DNA of 64,000 nucleotides from Rhodococcus opacus B4 (GTDB lineage Bacteria; Actinomycetota; Actinomycetes; Mycobacteriales; Mycobacteriaceae). A program made the position numbers and the translations under genes. The notes under the pieces are model-generated. The model made no database searches. It had not been told where the DNA came from and worked only from the letters and a program-made list of their open reading frames with translations. Where the stretch lies: NCBI RefSeq assembly GCF_000010805.1, contig NC_012522.1, positions 7,006,001-7,070,000 of the forward strand, given 5' to 3'. This document shows, piece after piece, positions 31,510 through 40,781 of this stretch (position 1 is its first letter; every line of letters starts with the position of its first letter).

Positions 31510-33258
31510 TCAGCGCGGTAGCGGAACCAGCTCGGCGAGATCGCCGTCGACGGCCCCCGCCGGGACCAGCACCAGCGCGTCGCGGTCGAGGAGACCCGCG
31601 AGATGCGCGGTCCGGATTCCGGGGTCGACGCGCCACGTGCCGTCCGGTTGCGGGACCGCGGGCAGGATGCGGGTGGCGTCACCGCTGACCTCGGACGCAT
31701 TCGCGATGCGCCCCAGCTGAATCGGTGCCGGGGTGCGACCGGTGAGCGCGGTCGCGATGGACGGAACCGTGGTCAGCAGTGTCGCGACCGCGGCGTACGG
31801 GTTGCCGGGCAGACCGAGCACCACCCGGCCGTCGGGCAGCAGGGCGGTCACCTGCGAACCGCCCGGGCGGCACCGCACCCGCGCCACCACGATCCGCGCG
31901 TCTGCACGGTCGAGCGCCGCACGCAGCTGGTCGGCCGCGCCGCCGCCCGTGGCCCCCACGATCACGATCAGGTCGGGCCGGCGGACTTCTCGGAACAGCT
32001 CGTCGAAGCTGTCGGAGGTGTCCCGCAGGTGCGTGTCGGCGACCGTGTGGATGCCGCACCACGCGAGGAACTGGGGGAGAACGGGTCCCAGGGCATCCCG
32101 CGTCTGACCTTGCCGCAGCGGGCCGTCACGCCGGATCTCGTCACCCGTCACCACGACGTGTGCGCGAACCGGTCCGCGCACCCCGGCGGTGGTCACTTCC
32201 GCGCTCGCGGCGGCCGAGACGAGCGCAGGCGTGACGGCCGTTCCCTCCGCCGCGAGCCGGTACCCCTCATGCCAGTCCTCACCGCGACGGCGCGCGTCGT
32301 CGCGGTGAGGCGCGTCGTCTCTCCGGGACAGTCGCGGACCTTCGGAAGTGTCTGTCGTCACCGCGAATTCGTCGCGCACGACCGTGGTGGCGCCGCTGGG
32401 CAGGTGCGCCCCCGTCGCGATCCGCGCCGCCTCGCCCTCCGCCAGTTCGAGTTCCTCGTCGCTGCCGGCGTACCGGATGGCGTCGCGCAGCATCCACGGG
32501 CCGTCGCCCGCGACCGCATACCCGTCCATGGCGGACACCGCGATGCGCGGCAAGGCCTCGGCGGCGAGCAGCGGCTCGGCCAGCGCGGCGCCGAGCGACG
32601 TGCCGAGCACCGCGGCTCGCGGTGGCAGTGGGGGGACCGCGGCCAGGATCGCGGCGCGGGCCTCGGCGATGGTGACGGGTGCCGCCGTGGCCGTGCTCCG
32701 GGCCCGCTCGACGTCCTCCTGGGTGTCGCAGTCGGTGATGCCACGGATGAGCACCGTGCCGAACGATTCCGGAACGAGGGCCTTCATCGGCTGGTTCACG
32801 GTGGAGCCGAGCGCGCGGAGCCGATCGGTGAGCGCGCCGACGCGCCACGCGGACAACAGGAATTGCAGGCGGCCCGACTCGTCGACCGCGAACACGGTGT
32901 CGGCGTCCTGCGCGGCGGAGGCGAGGGTCTCGGCCATCGCCGGTTCGGCGAACGGCAGATCCGACGCGAGCAGGATCACCCGGTCGTCCGGTTCGGCGTC
33001 GAGCACGGCCAGCCCGGCGGCGACCCCGGCGACCGGGCCGGCACCCGGCGGAGTCTCCTGCGTCTGGAGCACCGTCGAATCGAGGTCGACGCGGTGAGGT
33101 CCCACGACGACGATGCGCTCACAGTCGTCGACGGCGTCGAGTGCGGTGTCGAGCATCCGGCGTCCGCCGACCACCACGGCCGGTTTGTCGACGCCGCCCA
33201 TCCGAGTGGCTCGTCCACCGGCGAGGACTATCGCGTGAACGGGCGCGGCAGAGTTCAT
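31510..33258 (-). CDS. MobA-MoeA fusion, molybdenum cofactor biosynthesis
   Basis: 582 aa. Residues about 1-195 are a MobA-type nucleotidyltransferase (VLAGGRATRMGGVDKP, ASDLPF). Residues about 200-582 are MoeA (SAMDGYAV, ATGAHLPSGATTVV, VVTGDEI, VIVGATGGGAADQL, GLPGNPYAAVATLL). MoeA inserts molybdate and MobA adds GMP, giving the guanine-dinucleotide cofactor of nitrate reductase-type enzymes. The two are normally separate proteins. ATG start at 33256-33258; a GTG at 33276 is an alternative. Convergent with the siroheme genes. Confidence 0.9.
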   Translation of the reverse strand: MNSAAPVHAIVLAGGRATRMGGVDKPAVVVGGRRMLDTALDAVDDCERIVVVGPHRVDLDSTVLQTQETPPGAGPVAGVAAGLAVLDAEPDDRVILLASDLPFAEPAMAETLASAAQDADTVFAVDESGRLQFLLSAWRVGALTDRLRALGSTVNQPMKALVPESFGTVLIRGITDCDTQEDVERARSTATAAPVTIAEARAAILAAVPPLPPRAAVLGTSLGAALAEPLLAAEALPRIAVSAMDGYAVAGDGPWMLRDAIRYAGSDEELELAEGEAARIATGAHLPSGATTVVRDEFAVTTDTSEGPRLSRRDDAPHRDDARRRGEDWHEGYRLAAEGTAVTPALVSAAASAEVTTAGVRGPVRAHVVVTGDEIRRDGPLRQGQTRDALGPVLPQFLAWCGIHTVADTHLRDTSDSFDELFREVRRPDLIVIVGATGGGAADQLRAALDRADARIVVARVRCRPGGSQVTALLPDGRVVLGLPGNPYAAVATLLTTVPSIATALTGRTPAPIQLGRIANASEVSGDATRILPAVPQPDGTWRVDPGIRTAHLAGLLDRDALVLVPAGAVDGDLAELVPLPR

Positions 33259-33280
33259 TCCCTCATGCTGCCGCACACCC

Positions 33281-33406
33281 TCAGTCGCTGTGCAGGTGGC
33301 TGCGCGGAGGACCGGCGAGCCCGGACCGTCCGCCCTGCGCCGTGCTGACGCAGAGCCAGGCCACCGACGCCAGGCTGAGGGCCAAGATGATTCCAATTAC
33401 CAGCAT
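33281..33406 (-). CDS. Predicted 41-aa single-span membrane protein
   Basis: ATG at 33404-33406, TGA at 33281-33283. The product starts MLVIGIILALSLASVAWLCV, a good membrane helix, followed by a short polar basic tail. It ends 22 bp before the MobA-MoeA start and lies in the same direction, so it could be the first gene of that operon. No homologue is recognised. GGGGAC immediately upstream is a poor ribosome site. Chance ORF is possible. Confidence 0.4.
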   Translation of the reverse strand: MLVIGIILALSLASVAWLCVSTAQGGRSGLAGPPRSHLHSD

Positions 33407-33468
33407 GTCCCCATTGTCTGCCCGAAGTGGACCGCAAACTTCCAGTCCTCTGTGGCAAAGTGGCCTGT

Positions 33469-34915
33469 ATGAGCAGCGAACCGGTCCGAACCGTCTCCGC
33501 GGCCGAGCTGGCGGTGCTGCTCGGTGCGGCGCCCGCCGGCGGCCAGCCGTTGTATCGCGGGCTCGCGGACGCCCTCCGCGAGAGGGTCGCCGACGGATCT
33601 CTGGCCGCGGGCGTCCGGCTTCCCGCCGAACGGGCCCTCGCGGAGGAACTGCGGCTCAGCCGGGTGACCGTCAGCGCCGCCTATCGCGAACTGAGAGAGG
33701 CGGGTTGGGGCGTCGGCGCGGCACGGGTCGGGGACGTTCGTGGCGATGCCGTCGGGTCCGCCTGCCTGGGGCAGCATGGTCGGGGCGCCGGTCGACGGCG
33801 TGATCGACCTCGTCAACGCCGCCCCCGCGGCCGCTCCCGAACTCCGGGAGGCATACCTCGACGCCGTCGACGAGTTGCCCCGCTTCATGCCCCAGCACGG
33901 ATACCACCCCGGGGGACTGACCACGCTCCGGGCGGCGATAGCGGGCCACTACACGCGCCGCGGTCGACCGACCACCGCGGACCAGATCCTCGTCACCGGC
34001 GGCGCCGGCGACGCCACCGAGGTGGTGTTCGAGGCACTGGTCGAGGCGGGCGACCGTGTCCTGATCGAACACCCGACCTACCCCGGCGCGGTCGAATCCG
34101 TGCAGGCGGCCGGCGGCAGACCCGTTCCGGTGCCGATCGACGCGACCGACCCCGACGCGTTCGTCGCCGACGCGGACCGGGCCGCCCGTCAGAGCGCCCC
34201 CACGGTGGCGTATGTGATGCCGGACTTCTCCAATCCGTCGGGAGCCAGGGCGACTCCCGACGGCAGACGGCGGCTGGCCGCGACCCTCGCCCGTCACGGT
34301 GTGGTGACCGTCGTGGACGAGGTGGCGGCGGAGATCGTGCTGGACGGTCCGGACGACCTCGAGCCGTTCGGCGTCCCGGTCCCGGAGTCGGCGACCGTGG
34401 CGATCGGCAGTCTCAGCAAGACCGTGTGGGGAGGTATCCGCATCGGCTGGGTGCGGGCGGAGGCCGCCCGCACCGCGCAGATGGCCAAGATCATGGCCCG
34501 CAGGCAACTGTCCGTCTCCGTGCTGGATCAGCTTGCGGCCGTGCGCTTGTTCGCCTGGCACGACCGGCTGGTCGCGCGGCGCCGACGGGACCTCCGGGCG
34601 CAGCGGGACGCGCTCGCGGCGGCGGTCGACGAGCGGTTGCCCGGGTGGAGCTACGTGCTGCCGGCCGGGGGACTGTCCCTGTGGTGCGCGCTGCCGGCCG
34701 GGACGAGTTCGACGGACCTCGTCGCGGCCGCGCGGTCGCGGGGCCTGCTGCTGGCGCCCGGGCCGCGGTTCGGCACCGGCCATCTGTTCGACGACCATCA
34801 GCGGATGCCGTTCACGCGGCCGGTGTCCGAACTGACCGCCGCCGTGAATGTCCTTGCCAACCTGGTTGTGTCCGCCGACGCGGCGATGTCCGTGACGCCG
34901 GCGCTCGTCGTGTGA
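33469..34915 (+). pseudogene. MocR/YczR-type PLP-dependent regulator with apparent +1 frameshift
   Basis: A GntR winged helix (ATG 33469 to about 33706; LPAERALAEELRLSRVTVSAAYR) and a class-I aminotransferase-like domain (from about 33711; PLP lysine in GSLSKTVWGG) are in different frames. The junction falls at GGGG 33707-33710. Dropping one G restores the expected GntR ending, EAGW then ASARHGSGTFVA, into the aminotransferase frame, giving about 481 aa. Either the gene is broken in this strain or the base is a sequencing error. If intact, it would be a vitamin-B6-sensing activator. Confidence 0.82.
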
Positions 34916-35056
34916 CGCAGCGGTGTGCACCCGGACGAGTATCTGTGAATCGAAGTATCGGTCAGAGACCTGTTCGGTACCGGGAAAGGGGCGGATCTTT
35001 ATCGACGCTCTGGCATAGTGATGCCGTCGACCCGTCGCTGAAATGTGGGGTATGTC

Positions 35057-36322
35057 ATGGGCTCGTTGTTCCGCAGATCCTTCGGCACCGTCGTAGTCGG
35101 CTCGGTCCTCGCGCTGACCGCCGCCCTCGCGGGCGCAGGAACTTCCGCGGCGCAACCACTGGTGCCGTTGCCGCCCTTGCCGACACCGTCCGCTGCCGAC
35201 GCGATCTTCCCGGTTGCCGACCCCGACCCCTTCTACATACAACCCACGGACATCGCCGACCACGCCCCGGGCGACGTGCTGAAGATCCGCCAGCTGCCGC
35301 CGTCGTACTATTTCCCCGGTAGTGCGATGTGGGAGTTGCTGTTCCGGACCACCGACTCCGAGGGCAGGCCGATCGCGGCGAACACCACGTACGTGCTGCC
35401 CCCGAACCACGTTCCGGACGGCCCGCTGGTGTCGTATCAGCACATCATCAATTCGCTGGGCAACAAGTGCAAGATCGTCACCGAGCTCTACACCAGCGAC
35501 CCCCTGCACCAGATCCGGGAGGCCGCCGGCCTCAACATCGCTCTCGCGCGCGGGTGGGCGGTGGCGCTGCCCGACCATCTGGGACCGCGGATGGCGTACG
35601 GCGCAGCCAAACTCGGCGGCCAGATCACGTTGGACGGCATCCGAGCCGTCCAACGGGTCCCCGACCTGCAGGTGCAGAACAGCAAGGTCGGACTGGGTGG
35701 CTACTCCGGTGGCGGAATGGCGACGGCATGGGCGGCGGCGCTGGCGCCGAGTTACGCCCCCGAACTGAACATCGTCGGCGCGGCCGAGGGCGGAACCCCG
35801 ATGAACCTGGTGAAGATGGCGGAGGCGCTGGGCACCAATCCGCACCCCGCGTTCGGTCTCGCGATGGCCGCCGCACTGGGTCTGGAACGCGAATACCCCG
35901 ATCGCATCGACGTCAGCGGCCAGCTGAACGACGAGGGCCGCCGGATGAAGCAGATGATCGGCAACGGATGCACCAACGAGATCATGCTGTTCGGAATCGG
36001 GCACAGCGCTTCGGAAATGACCGACAACGAGAATTTCATGGACGACCCGGAAGCGTGGAAGGTGATGGAGGAGAACAGCCTGGAGCTGTATCCGGGCGTG
36101 CCCACCACACCGATCTTCGAATGGCACAGTCCGACGGACGCGCTGATCCCGGTCGATTCGATCGACACCACCCTGCGGCGGTACTGCGACGCGGGCACAC
36201 CGGTGCAGACGCTGCTCACGCCGACACCCGACCATCTGTCGGCGGCGGCGCTGGGACTGCCCCAGGGGCTGGACTGGATGGACGCCAGGTTCCGCGGCGA
36301 CCCCGCGCCGAGCACCTGCTGA
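35057..36322 (+). CDS. Secreted lipase (LIP/PF03583 family)
   Basis: 421 aa. Signal peptide of about 34 residues (RRSFGTVVVGSVLALTAAL, cleavage near AAQP). The alpha/beta-hydrolase nucleophile is in GGYSGGGMAT; the acid is probably in SPTDALIP and the histidine in TPDHLSAAAL. Paired cysteines in KCK and GNGC suggest disulfides. Family members hydrolyse triacylglycerols or other esters outside the cell. ATG 35057 preceded by GGGG 6 nt upstream. Monocistronic. Confidence 0.9.
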   Translation: MGSLFRRSFGTVVVGSVLALTAALAGAGTSAAQPLVPLPPLPTPSAADAIFPVADPDPFYIQPTDIADHAPGDVLKIRQLPPSYYFPGSAMWELLFRTTDSEGRPIAANTTYVLPPNHVPDGPLVSYQHIINSLGNKCKIVTELYTSDPLHQIREAAGLNIALARGWAVALPDHLGPRMAYGAAKLGGQITLDGIRAVQRVPDLQVQNSKVGLGGYSGGGMATAWAAALAPSYAPELNIVGAAEGGTPMNLVKMAEALGTNPHPAFGLAMAAALGLEREYPDRIDVSGQLNDEGRRMKQMIGNGCTNEIMLFGIGHSASEMTDNENFMDDPEAWKVMEENSLELYPGVPTTPIFEWHSPTDALIPVDSIDTTLRRYCDAGTPVQTLLTPTPDHLSAAALGLPQGLDWMDARFRGDPAPSTC

Positions 36323-36334
36323 GCCGATGGACCG

Positions 36335-36643
36335 TCAGCCGGGCGGATCGAACAGGTACCGTGCCGCCGCGAGATTTACGCGGCCGTCCCGGATGGGCAC
36401 GCCCTCGAGTTCGAGCTTCGCGATCTGCTTGTGTGCGAGGTGCGGCGCCGGCCGCCCCGAGGCGCCCAGCACGCGGTGCCAGGGCAGGTCGGCGGAGTCG
36501 GTGCGCATGATCCAGCCCACCGTCCGCGCACTGGACAGCCCGGCCGCCGCGGCGATGTCGCCGTAGGTGGCCACCCGGCCGGGCGGAATCGACGCGACCA
36601 GCGCGCGGACTGCCTCGACCTGTTCCTCTGTCGTGGCGACCAT
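36335..36643 (-). CDS. Alkyltransferase-like DNA-binding protein (ATL, MGMT family)
   Basis: 102 aa. Contains the O6-alkylguanine-transferase DNA-binding fold (VATYGDIAAAAGLSSARTVGWIMR) but the acceptor motif PCHRV is PWHRV, with Trp replacing the alkyl-accepting Cys. Such ATL proteins bind O6-alkylguanine and direct it to nucleotide excision repair instead of repairing it. Homologue of Rv3204. Its ATG shares one base with the upstream hydrolase stop (TGATG), so the genes are coupled. Confidence 0.92.
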   Translation of the reverse strand: MVATTEEQVEAVRALVASIPPGRVATYGDIAAAAGLSSARTVGWIMRTDSADLPWHRVLGASGRPAPHLAHKQIAKLELEGVPIRDGRVNLAAARYLFDPPG

Positions 36644-37428
36644 CAGAGAAGTCTGCGGATGAGCTCGGCCACCTCGTCGGGCCGGGCCTGCGGCACCATG
36701 TGATCGCAGTCGAGGTCGACGGCGGTGAGGTTGTCGCCCAGGTGGCCGGCGAGAGCCGTGCGGAACTCGGGTGTGACGTACGGCGGCTGCACCTTCGACG
36801 CCTGCACGAGCACGGTCGGCAGATGCGCGGGCGGCAGGACCGCTTCCCGGGCGAGTTCGCCCCACGCCGTGACGACGGCCGGGGTGGACAGTCGCCAGTT
36901 GACCCGGCCGTTCCCGAGGGGTACCAGGTGTTCGGCGATTTCGTCCTCGAGGACGTCACGGGCCACCTCGCCCCACGAGCCGTGCAGCTTGTCGGACCGG
37001 GCCTCCTCGACATCGGTGTAGTCGGGGGAGGCGATGGTGAGATCGGCCACCGACTGCATCTGCGCGGGATCGAGCCCGATCGCGGGGTCGAGCAGCACGA
37101 GGCCGCGAACTCGGCCGGGGACCGCGCGCGCCAGGTGCAGTGCCAGGGCGCACCCGAACGAGTGGCCCACTACGAGGACCGGTCCCCGGGCGTGCGCGTC
37201 GAGGGTGTCGACGAGGCTCGCGACATGGGCCTCGAGGTTCCACGGCGGCGACCACGTCGACCGGCCGTGCCCGAGCAGGTCGGGGGAGATCCACCGGGCG
37301 TCGGGCAGCTGGTCGGTGGCCAGCGCCTCCCACCGCCTGCCGTGACCGGTGAGTCCGTGCAGGGCGAGGATCTCCGTGCCGTCCTCGGCGCCGAACAGGT
37401 ACGTATTCAGTGCTGACACGTGACCCAT
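36643..37428 (-). CDS. Alpha/beta hydrolase (LipV-like)
   Basis: 261 aa. Oxyanion region LALHGLTGHGRRW, nucleophile elbow VGHSFGCALAL, and a late DCDHMVPQ with the catalytic histidine. Homologue of Rv3203 (LipV), an esterase/lipase with short-chain activity. No signal peptide, so intracellular or loosely membrane-associated. First gene of the pair with ATL. Divergent from adnA. Confidence 0.88.
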   Translation of the reverse strand: MGHVSALNTYLFGAEDGTEILALHGLTGHGRRWEALATDQLPDARWISPDLLGHGRSTWSPPWNLEAHVASLVDTLDAHARGPVLVVGHSFGCALALHLARAVPGRVRGLVLLDPAIGLDPAQMQSVADLTIASPDYTDVEEARSDKLHGSWGEVARDVLEDEIAEHLVPLGNGRVNWRLSTPAVVTAWGELAREAVLPPAHLPTVLVQASKVQPPYVTPEFRTALAGHLGDNLTAVDLDCDHMVPQARPDEVAELIRRLL

Positions 37429-37484
37429 GATGCCGGATCGGGCCGCCGCCGGAGATGTCGGACCGTTCTGGTGGAATGCTGCCC

Positions 37485-40400
37485 ATGACGGAATCGGCGG
37501 TGCGCACCAGGACGTCGGCTCCCCGGGCCCGGCTCGTGCACCGCCCGAGCCCCGACCGCCCGGCCCGCGTGTGGGACGACTCCACCCGGCGGGTCCTCAC
37601 CGCGCCGCCCCTCGGCGTGGGGTGGAATCCGTGGCAGGTGCTCGGCGGCCCGGGCACCGGCAAGACGTCGCTGCTCGTCGACGTCGCGGTGGACCGGATC
37701 GCCGGCGGCGAGGACCCGGAGTCGGTGCTCGTCCTGACGCAGTCGAAGCGAGCCGCAGGCCGGGTGCGTGAAGAGGTCACCGCCGCTCTCATCGGACACG
37801 ACGAGCACCACGGGCCCCGCGCCACGCGCGAACCGCTCGTCCGCACCGTCCACTCCTACGCGTTCGCGGTGCTGCGGTTGCAGGCCGCCGCCCACGGCAA
37901 TCCGCCGCCGCGCCTCATCACCGGCGCCGAGCAGGACGCCGTGCTCCGCGAGATGCTGCAGGGCGACATCGCGGACGGCGGCGAGATGTGGCCCGAACGC
38001 CTGCGTCCCGCACTTCCGCTGGGCGGCTTCGCCGTCGAACTGCGCGACCTCATGTTGCGCTCGAGCGAGCGGGGTCTCGGCCCGGAAGATCTGATCGAGC
38101 TGGGCCGGCGGCACGACCGCACCGAGTGGGTGGCGGCGGGCATGTTCGCCGCCCGGTACGAGCACGGCATGCTGCTGCGCGGAGCGGTGGGTGTCGAGGC
38201 CCCCGAGGCCACGGCGCCGGCGCTGGACGCGGCCGAACTCATCGGTGCGGCCCTCACCGCGTTCGCCACCGACCCGGACCTGCTGCGCGCGGAACGGGAC
38301 CGGGTGCGGCACCTGCTCGTCGACGACGCCCAGCACCTCGATCCGCAGGCCGCGGAACTGGTCCGGCTCGTCGGCACCGGTACCCGCACCACCGTCGTCG
38401 CCGGCGACCCCGACCAGTCGATCTACGGGTTCCGCGGGGCCGACCCCACGTTCCTCGCCCACCTGGCCGACAAGGGCGATCCCCGGCAGGTGCTGCTACC
38501 GGTCAACTTTCGCAGTTCGGCGGACGTCGCGACCACCGCGGCGCGGATCACGTCCCGCCTGCCGGGGCATCTGCCGCACCGGATCTGGACCCCCGCGCAG
38601 GACGGCGGCAGGACGTCGGCCCGGGTCCTGGGCACCGCGGCGAAGGAGGCCGCGCTGATCGCCGACACCCTGCGCCGCGCCCACCTCCTCGACGGGGTGC
38701 CGTGGTCGGAGATGGCGGTGATCGTGCGCTCGGTTCCACGGGCGCTGGCCCCGCTCCGGCGGGCGCTGCTGGGTGCAGGCGTGCCCGTCACCACCGCGGC
38801 GTCCGAATTGCCGCTCGCCCGTCAGCACGGGGTGTCGGGGCTGATGCTGGTGCTGCGGGCGCTGTCCGGGCAGGAATTCACGGGCGAGGACGCGCTCGCC
38901 CTGCTCGCAGGCCCGGTCGGCGGCGCAGAACCCGTGGCGCTCCGGCGTCTTCGCCGGGGTCTGCGGCGCGCCGAGCTCGCCTCCGGCGGCGACCGCGACT
39001 CCGCGGAGCTGCTTCGTCTCCTGCTGGTCGGCGAGACGGGCAGCACCCGCAGGGTCACGGCGAAGCTGACCGACGTCGAAGCGGCGTCCCTGAACCGGGT
39101 GCTGTCCGTGCTGCGCAAGGCGAGGGTTCCGCTCGAACGCGGGCGCGGCATCGAGGACGTGCTGTGGGCGGCGTGGCAGGCCACCGGACTCGAACGTCGA
39201 TGGTCGGCGGCCTCCGCCCGGGGCGGTCCGATCGGGGCGCAGGCCGACCGCGACCTCGACGCCGTGGTCGCCCTGTTCGACGCCGCCGCGAGTTACGTCG
39301 ACCGCCTCCCTCGCGCGCAGCTCGCCGGGTTCGTCGACTACCTGACCGGGCAGGCGATTCCCACCGCGCGCACCGTCTCCGTCGTTCCCCGCGACGCCGT
39401 GTCGGTGCTCAGCGCCCACGCCGCCGCCGGCCGCGAATGGGACGTCGTCGCCGTCGCGGGTGTGCAGGAGGGACTGTGGCCGAGCTTGCGCGCCCGCGGA
39501 AGCCTGCTCGGCACCGAGGCGCTGATCGACCTCACGAGCGGCGTGTCCGACGGCAGCGAGACGGCCGCCGACCGGATGTCGCGCACCGCACCGCTGCTGG
39601 CCGAGGAACGCAGGCTGTTCCTGGTGGCGTGCAGCCGGGCGAGGCGGAGTCTGCTCGTCACCGCGGTCGATTCCGCCAGCGGCGACGCCGATCTCGTCCA
39701 CTCCCGTTTCGTCGACGAACTGCTCGCCGGAGAACAGGATTCGGACGCGGAGGAGGCGGCCTTGCCTGCGGTGGACCCGGCGACCCGGGTACTGGCCCTG
39801 CCTGCCCTCGTCGCCGAACTGCGCAGCGTGGTCTGCGATCCGGACGTCGCCGACTCCGACCCCGCCCGCCAGGAACGCGCCGCCCGCCAGCTCGCCCGGC
39901 TCGCCGAAGCCGGGGTGCGCGGCGCTCACCCGGACCAGTGGTACGGCACCGCCGAACCGAGCACCGGCGTGGCGTTGTGGAACGCGGAGGACGGACCGGT
40001 GTCGCTGTCGCCGTCCACTGTCGACCTGCTCAACACCTGCCCGTTGCGGTGGCTGCTCGAACGTCACGGCGGCAGGGACGGCGACAATACCCACGCCATC
40101 GCGGGAACGCTCGTGCACACGCTGGTGCAGGCGCTCGCCGGCCGCATCCCAGCCGATCAGGTGGAACGGGCGCTCGAGAACGCCTGGGAGTCGATCGATC
40201 TCGGCTCCCAGTGGTACTCGCGGCGCGAACTCGACCGCACCCGGGACATGCTGGCCACGTTCACCGCTTGGCTCGGGAACACCCGGTCCGAACTCACCGA
40301 GGTCGGTGTCGAGGTGGCCGTCGACGGCGTCCTCGAGCCGCGGGAGGAGGGTTCCCCGACGATCCGGCTGCGGGGACGGATCGACCGGCTCGAGCGCGAC

Positions 40401-40781
40401 GCCGAGGGCAGGCCCGTGATCGTCGATGTGAAGACCGCCCGCTCACCTGTCACCAAGGACAACGCCCAGCAGCATGCCCAGCTGGCGGCGTATCAGGTGG
40501 CGGCGGCCATCGGTGCGATCGACGGGGAGCCGGCGTCGAAACCCGGTGGGGCGCGGCTGGTCTTCGTCGCCAAACCGCACCAGAAGGAAGGCGCGACGCA
40601 GCGTGTGCAGGCACCGCTGTCGGAGGAGGCTCTCGAGTCGTGGCTCGCGGTCATCCACGCGGCGGCCGCCGCCACCAAGGGACCGGAGTTCCTGGCCCGC
40701 GTCAACGACGGTTGCCGGCACTGCCCGGTGCGGACGAGTTGTCCCGCGCACGACGAGGGACGGCAGGTGACGTCGGAATGA
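37485..40781 (+). CDS. adnA: AdnA, subunit of the AdnAB helicase-nuclease
   Basis: About 1098 aa. N-terminal UvrD-like motor (GGPGTGKTS Walker A, LLVDDAQHLD motif II, GDPDQSIYGFRGA motif III) and a C-terminal RecB-like nuclease (GRIDRLERD, VIVDVKTAR) with an iron-sulfur cysteine set (NTCPLRWLL; CRHCPVRTSCP). AdnAB processes double-strand breaks in mycobacteria in place of RecBCD. ATG 37485 is chosen because TGGAAT ends 7 nt upstream; in-frame ATGs at 37455 and 37476 exist. Its stop overlaps the adnB start. Confidence 0.93.
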   Translation: MTESAVRTRTSAPRARLVHRPSPDRPARVWDDSTRRVLTAPPLGVGWNPWQVLGGPGTGKTSLLVDVAVDRIAGGEDPESVLVLTQSKRAAGRVREEVTAALIGHDEHHGPRATREPLVRTVHSYAFAVLRLQAAAHGNPPPRLITGAEQDAVLREMLQGDIADGGEMWPERLRPALPLGGFAVELRDLMLRSSERGLGPEDLIELGRRHDRTEWVAAGMFAARYEHGMLLRGAVGVEAPEATAPALDAAELIGAALTAFATDPDLLRAERDRVRHLLVDDAQHLDPQAAELVRLVGTGTRTTVVAGDPDQSIYGFRGADPTFLAHLADKGDPRQVLLPVNFRSSADVATTAARITSRLPGHLPHRIWTPAQDGGRTSARVLGTAAKEAALIADTLRRAHLLDGVPWSEMAVIVRSVPRALAPLRRALLGAGVPVTTAASELPLARQHGVSGLMLVLRALSGQEFTGEDALALLAGPVGGAEPVALRRLRRGLRRAELASGGDRDSAELLRLLLVGETGSTRRVTAKLTDVEAASLNRVLSVLRKARVPLERGRGIEDVLWAAWQATGLERRWSAASARGGPIGAQADRDLDAVVALFDAAASYVDRLPRAQLAGFVDYLTGQAIPTARTVSVVPRDAVSVLSAHAAAGREWDVVAVAGVQEGLWPSLRARGSLLGTEALIDLTSGVSDGSETAADRMSRTAPLLAEERRLFLVACSRARRSLLVTAVDSASGDADLVHSRFVDELLAGEQDSDAEEAALPAVDPATRVLALPALVAELRSVVCDPDVADSDPARQERAARQLARLAEAGVRGAHPDQWYGTAEPSTGVALWNAEDGPVSLSPSTVDLLNTCPLRWLLERHGGRDGDNTHAIAGTLVHTLVQALAGRIPADQVERALENAWESIDLGSQWYSRRELDRTRDMLATFTAWLGNTRSELTEVGVEVAVDGVLEPREEGSPTIRLRGRIDRLERDAEGRPVIVDVKTARSPVTKDNAQQHAQLAAYQVAAAIGAIDGEPASKPGGARLVFVAKPHQKEGATQRVQAPLSEEALESWLAVIHAAAAATKGPEFLARVNDGCRHCPVRTSCPAHDEGRQVTSE

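Noticed and set aside
37429..37484. LexA/SOS box ahead of adnAB
   Set aside because: No TCGAAC-N4-GTTCGA-like sequence could be found in the gap.
37988..40777. A roughly 930-codon open frame running antiparallel-in-phase through adnA and joining adnB
   Set aside because: It is the +2 shadow of adnA: composition is Arg/Gly/Ala-rich without domains, and adnB homology begins only at ATG 40778.
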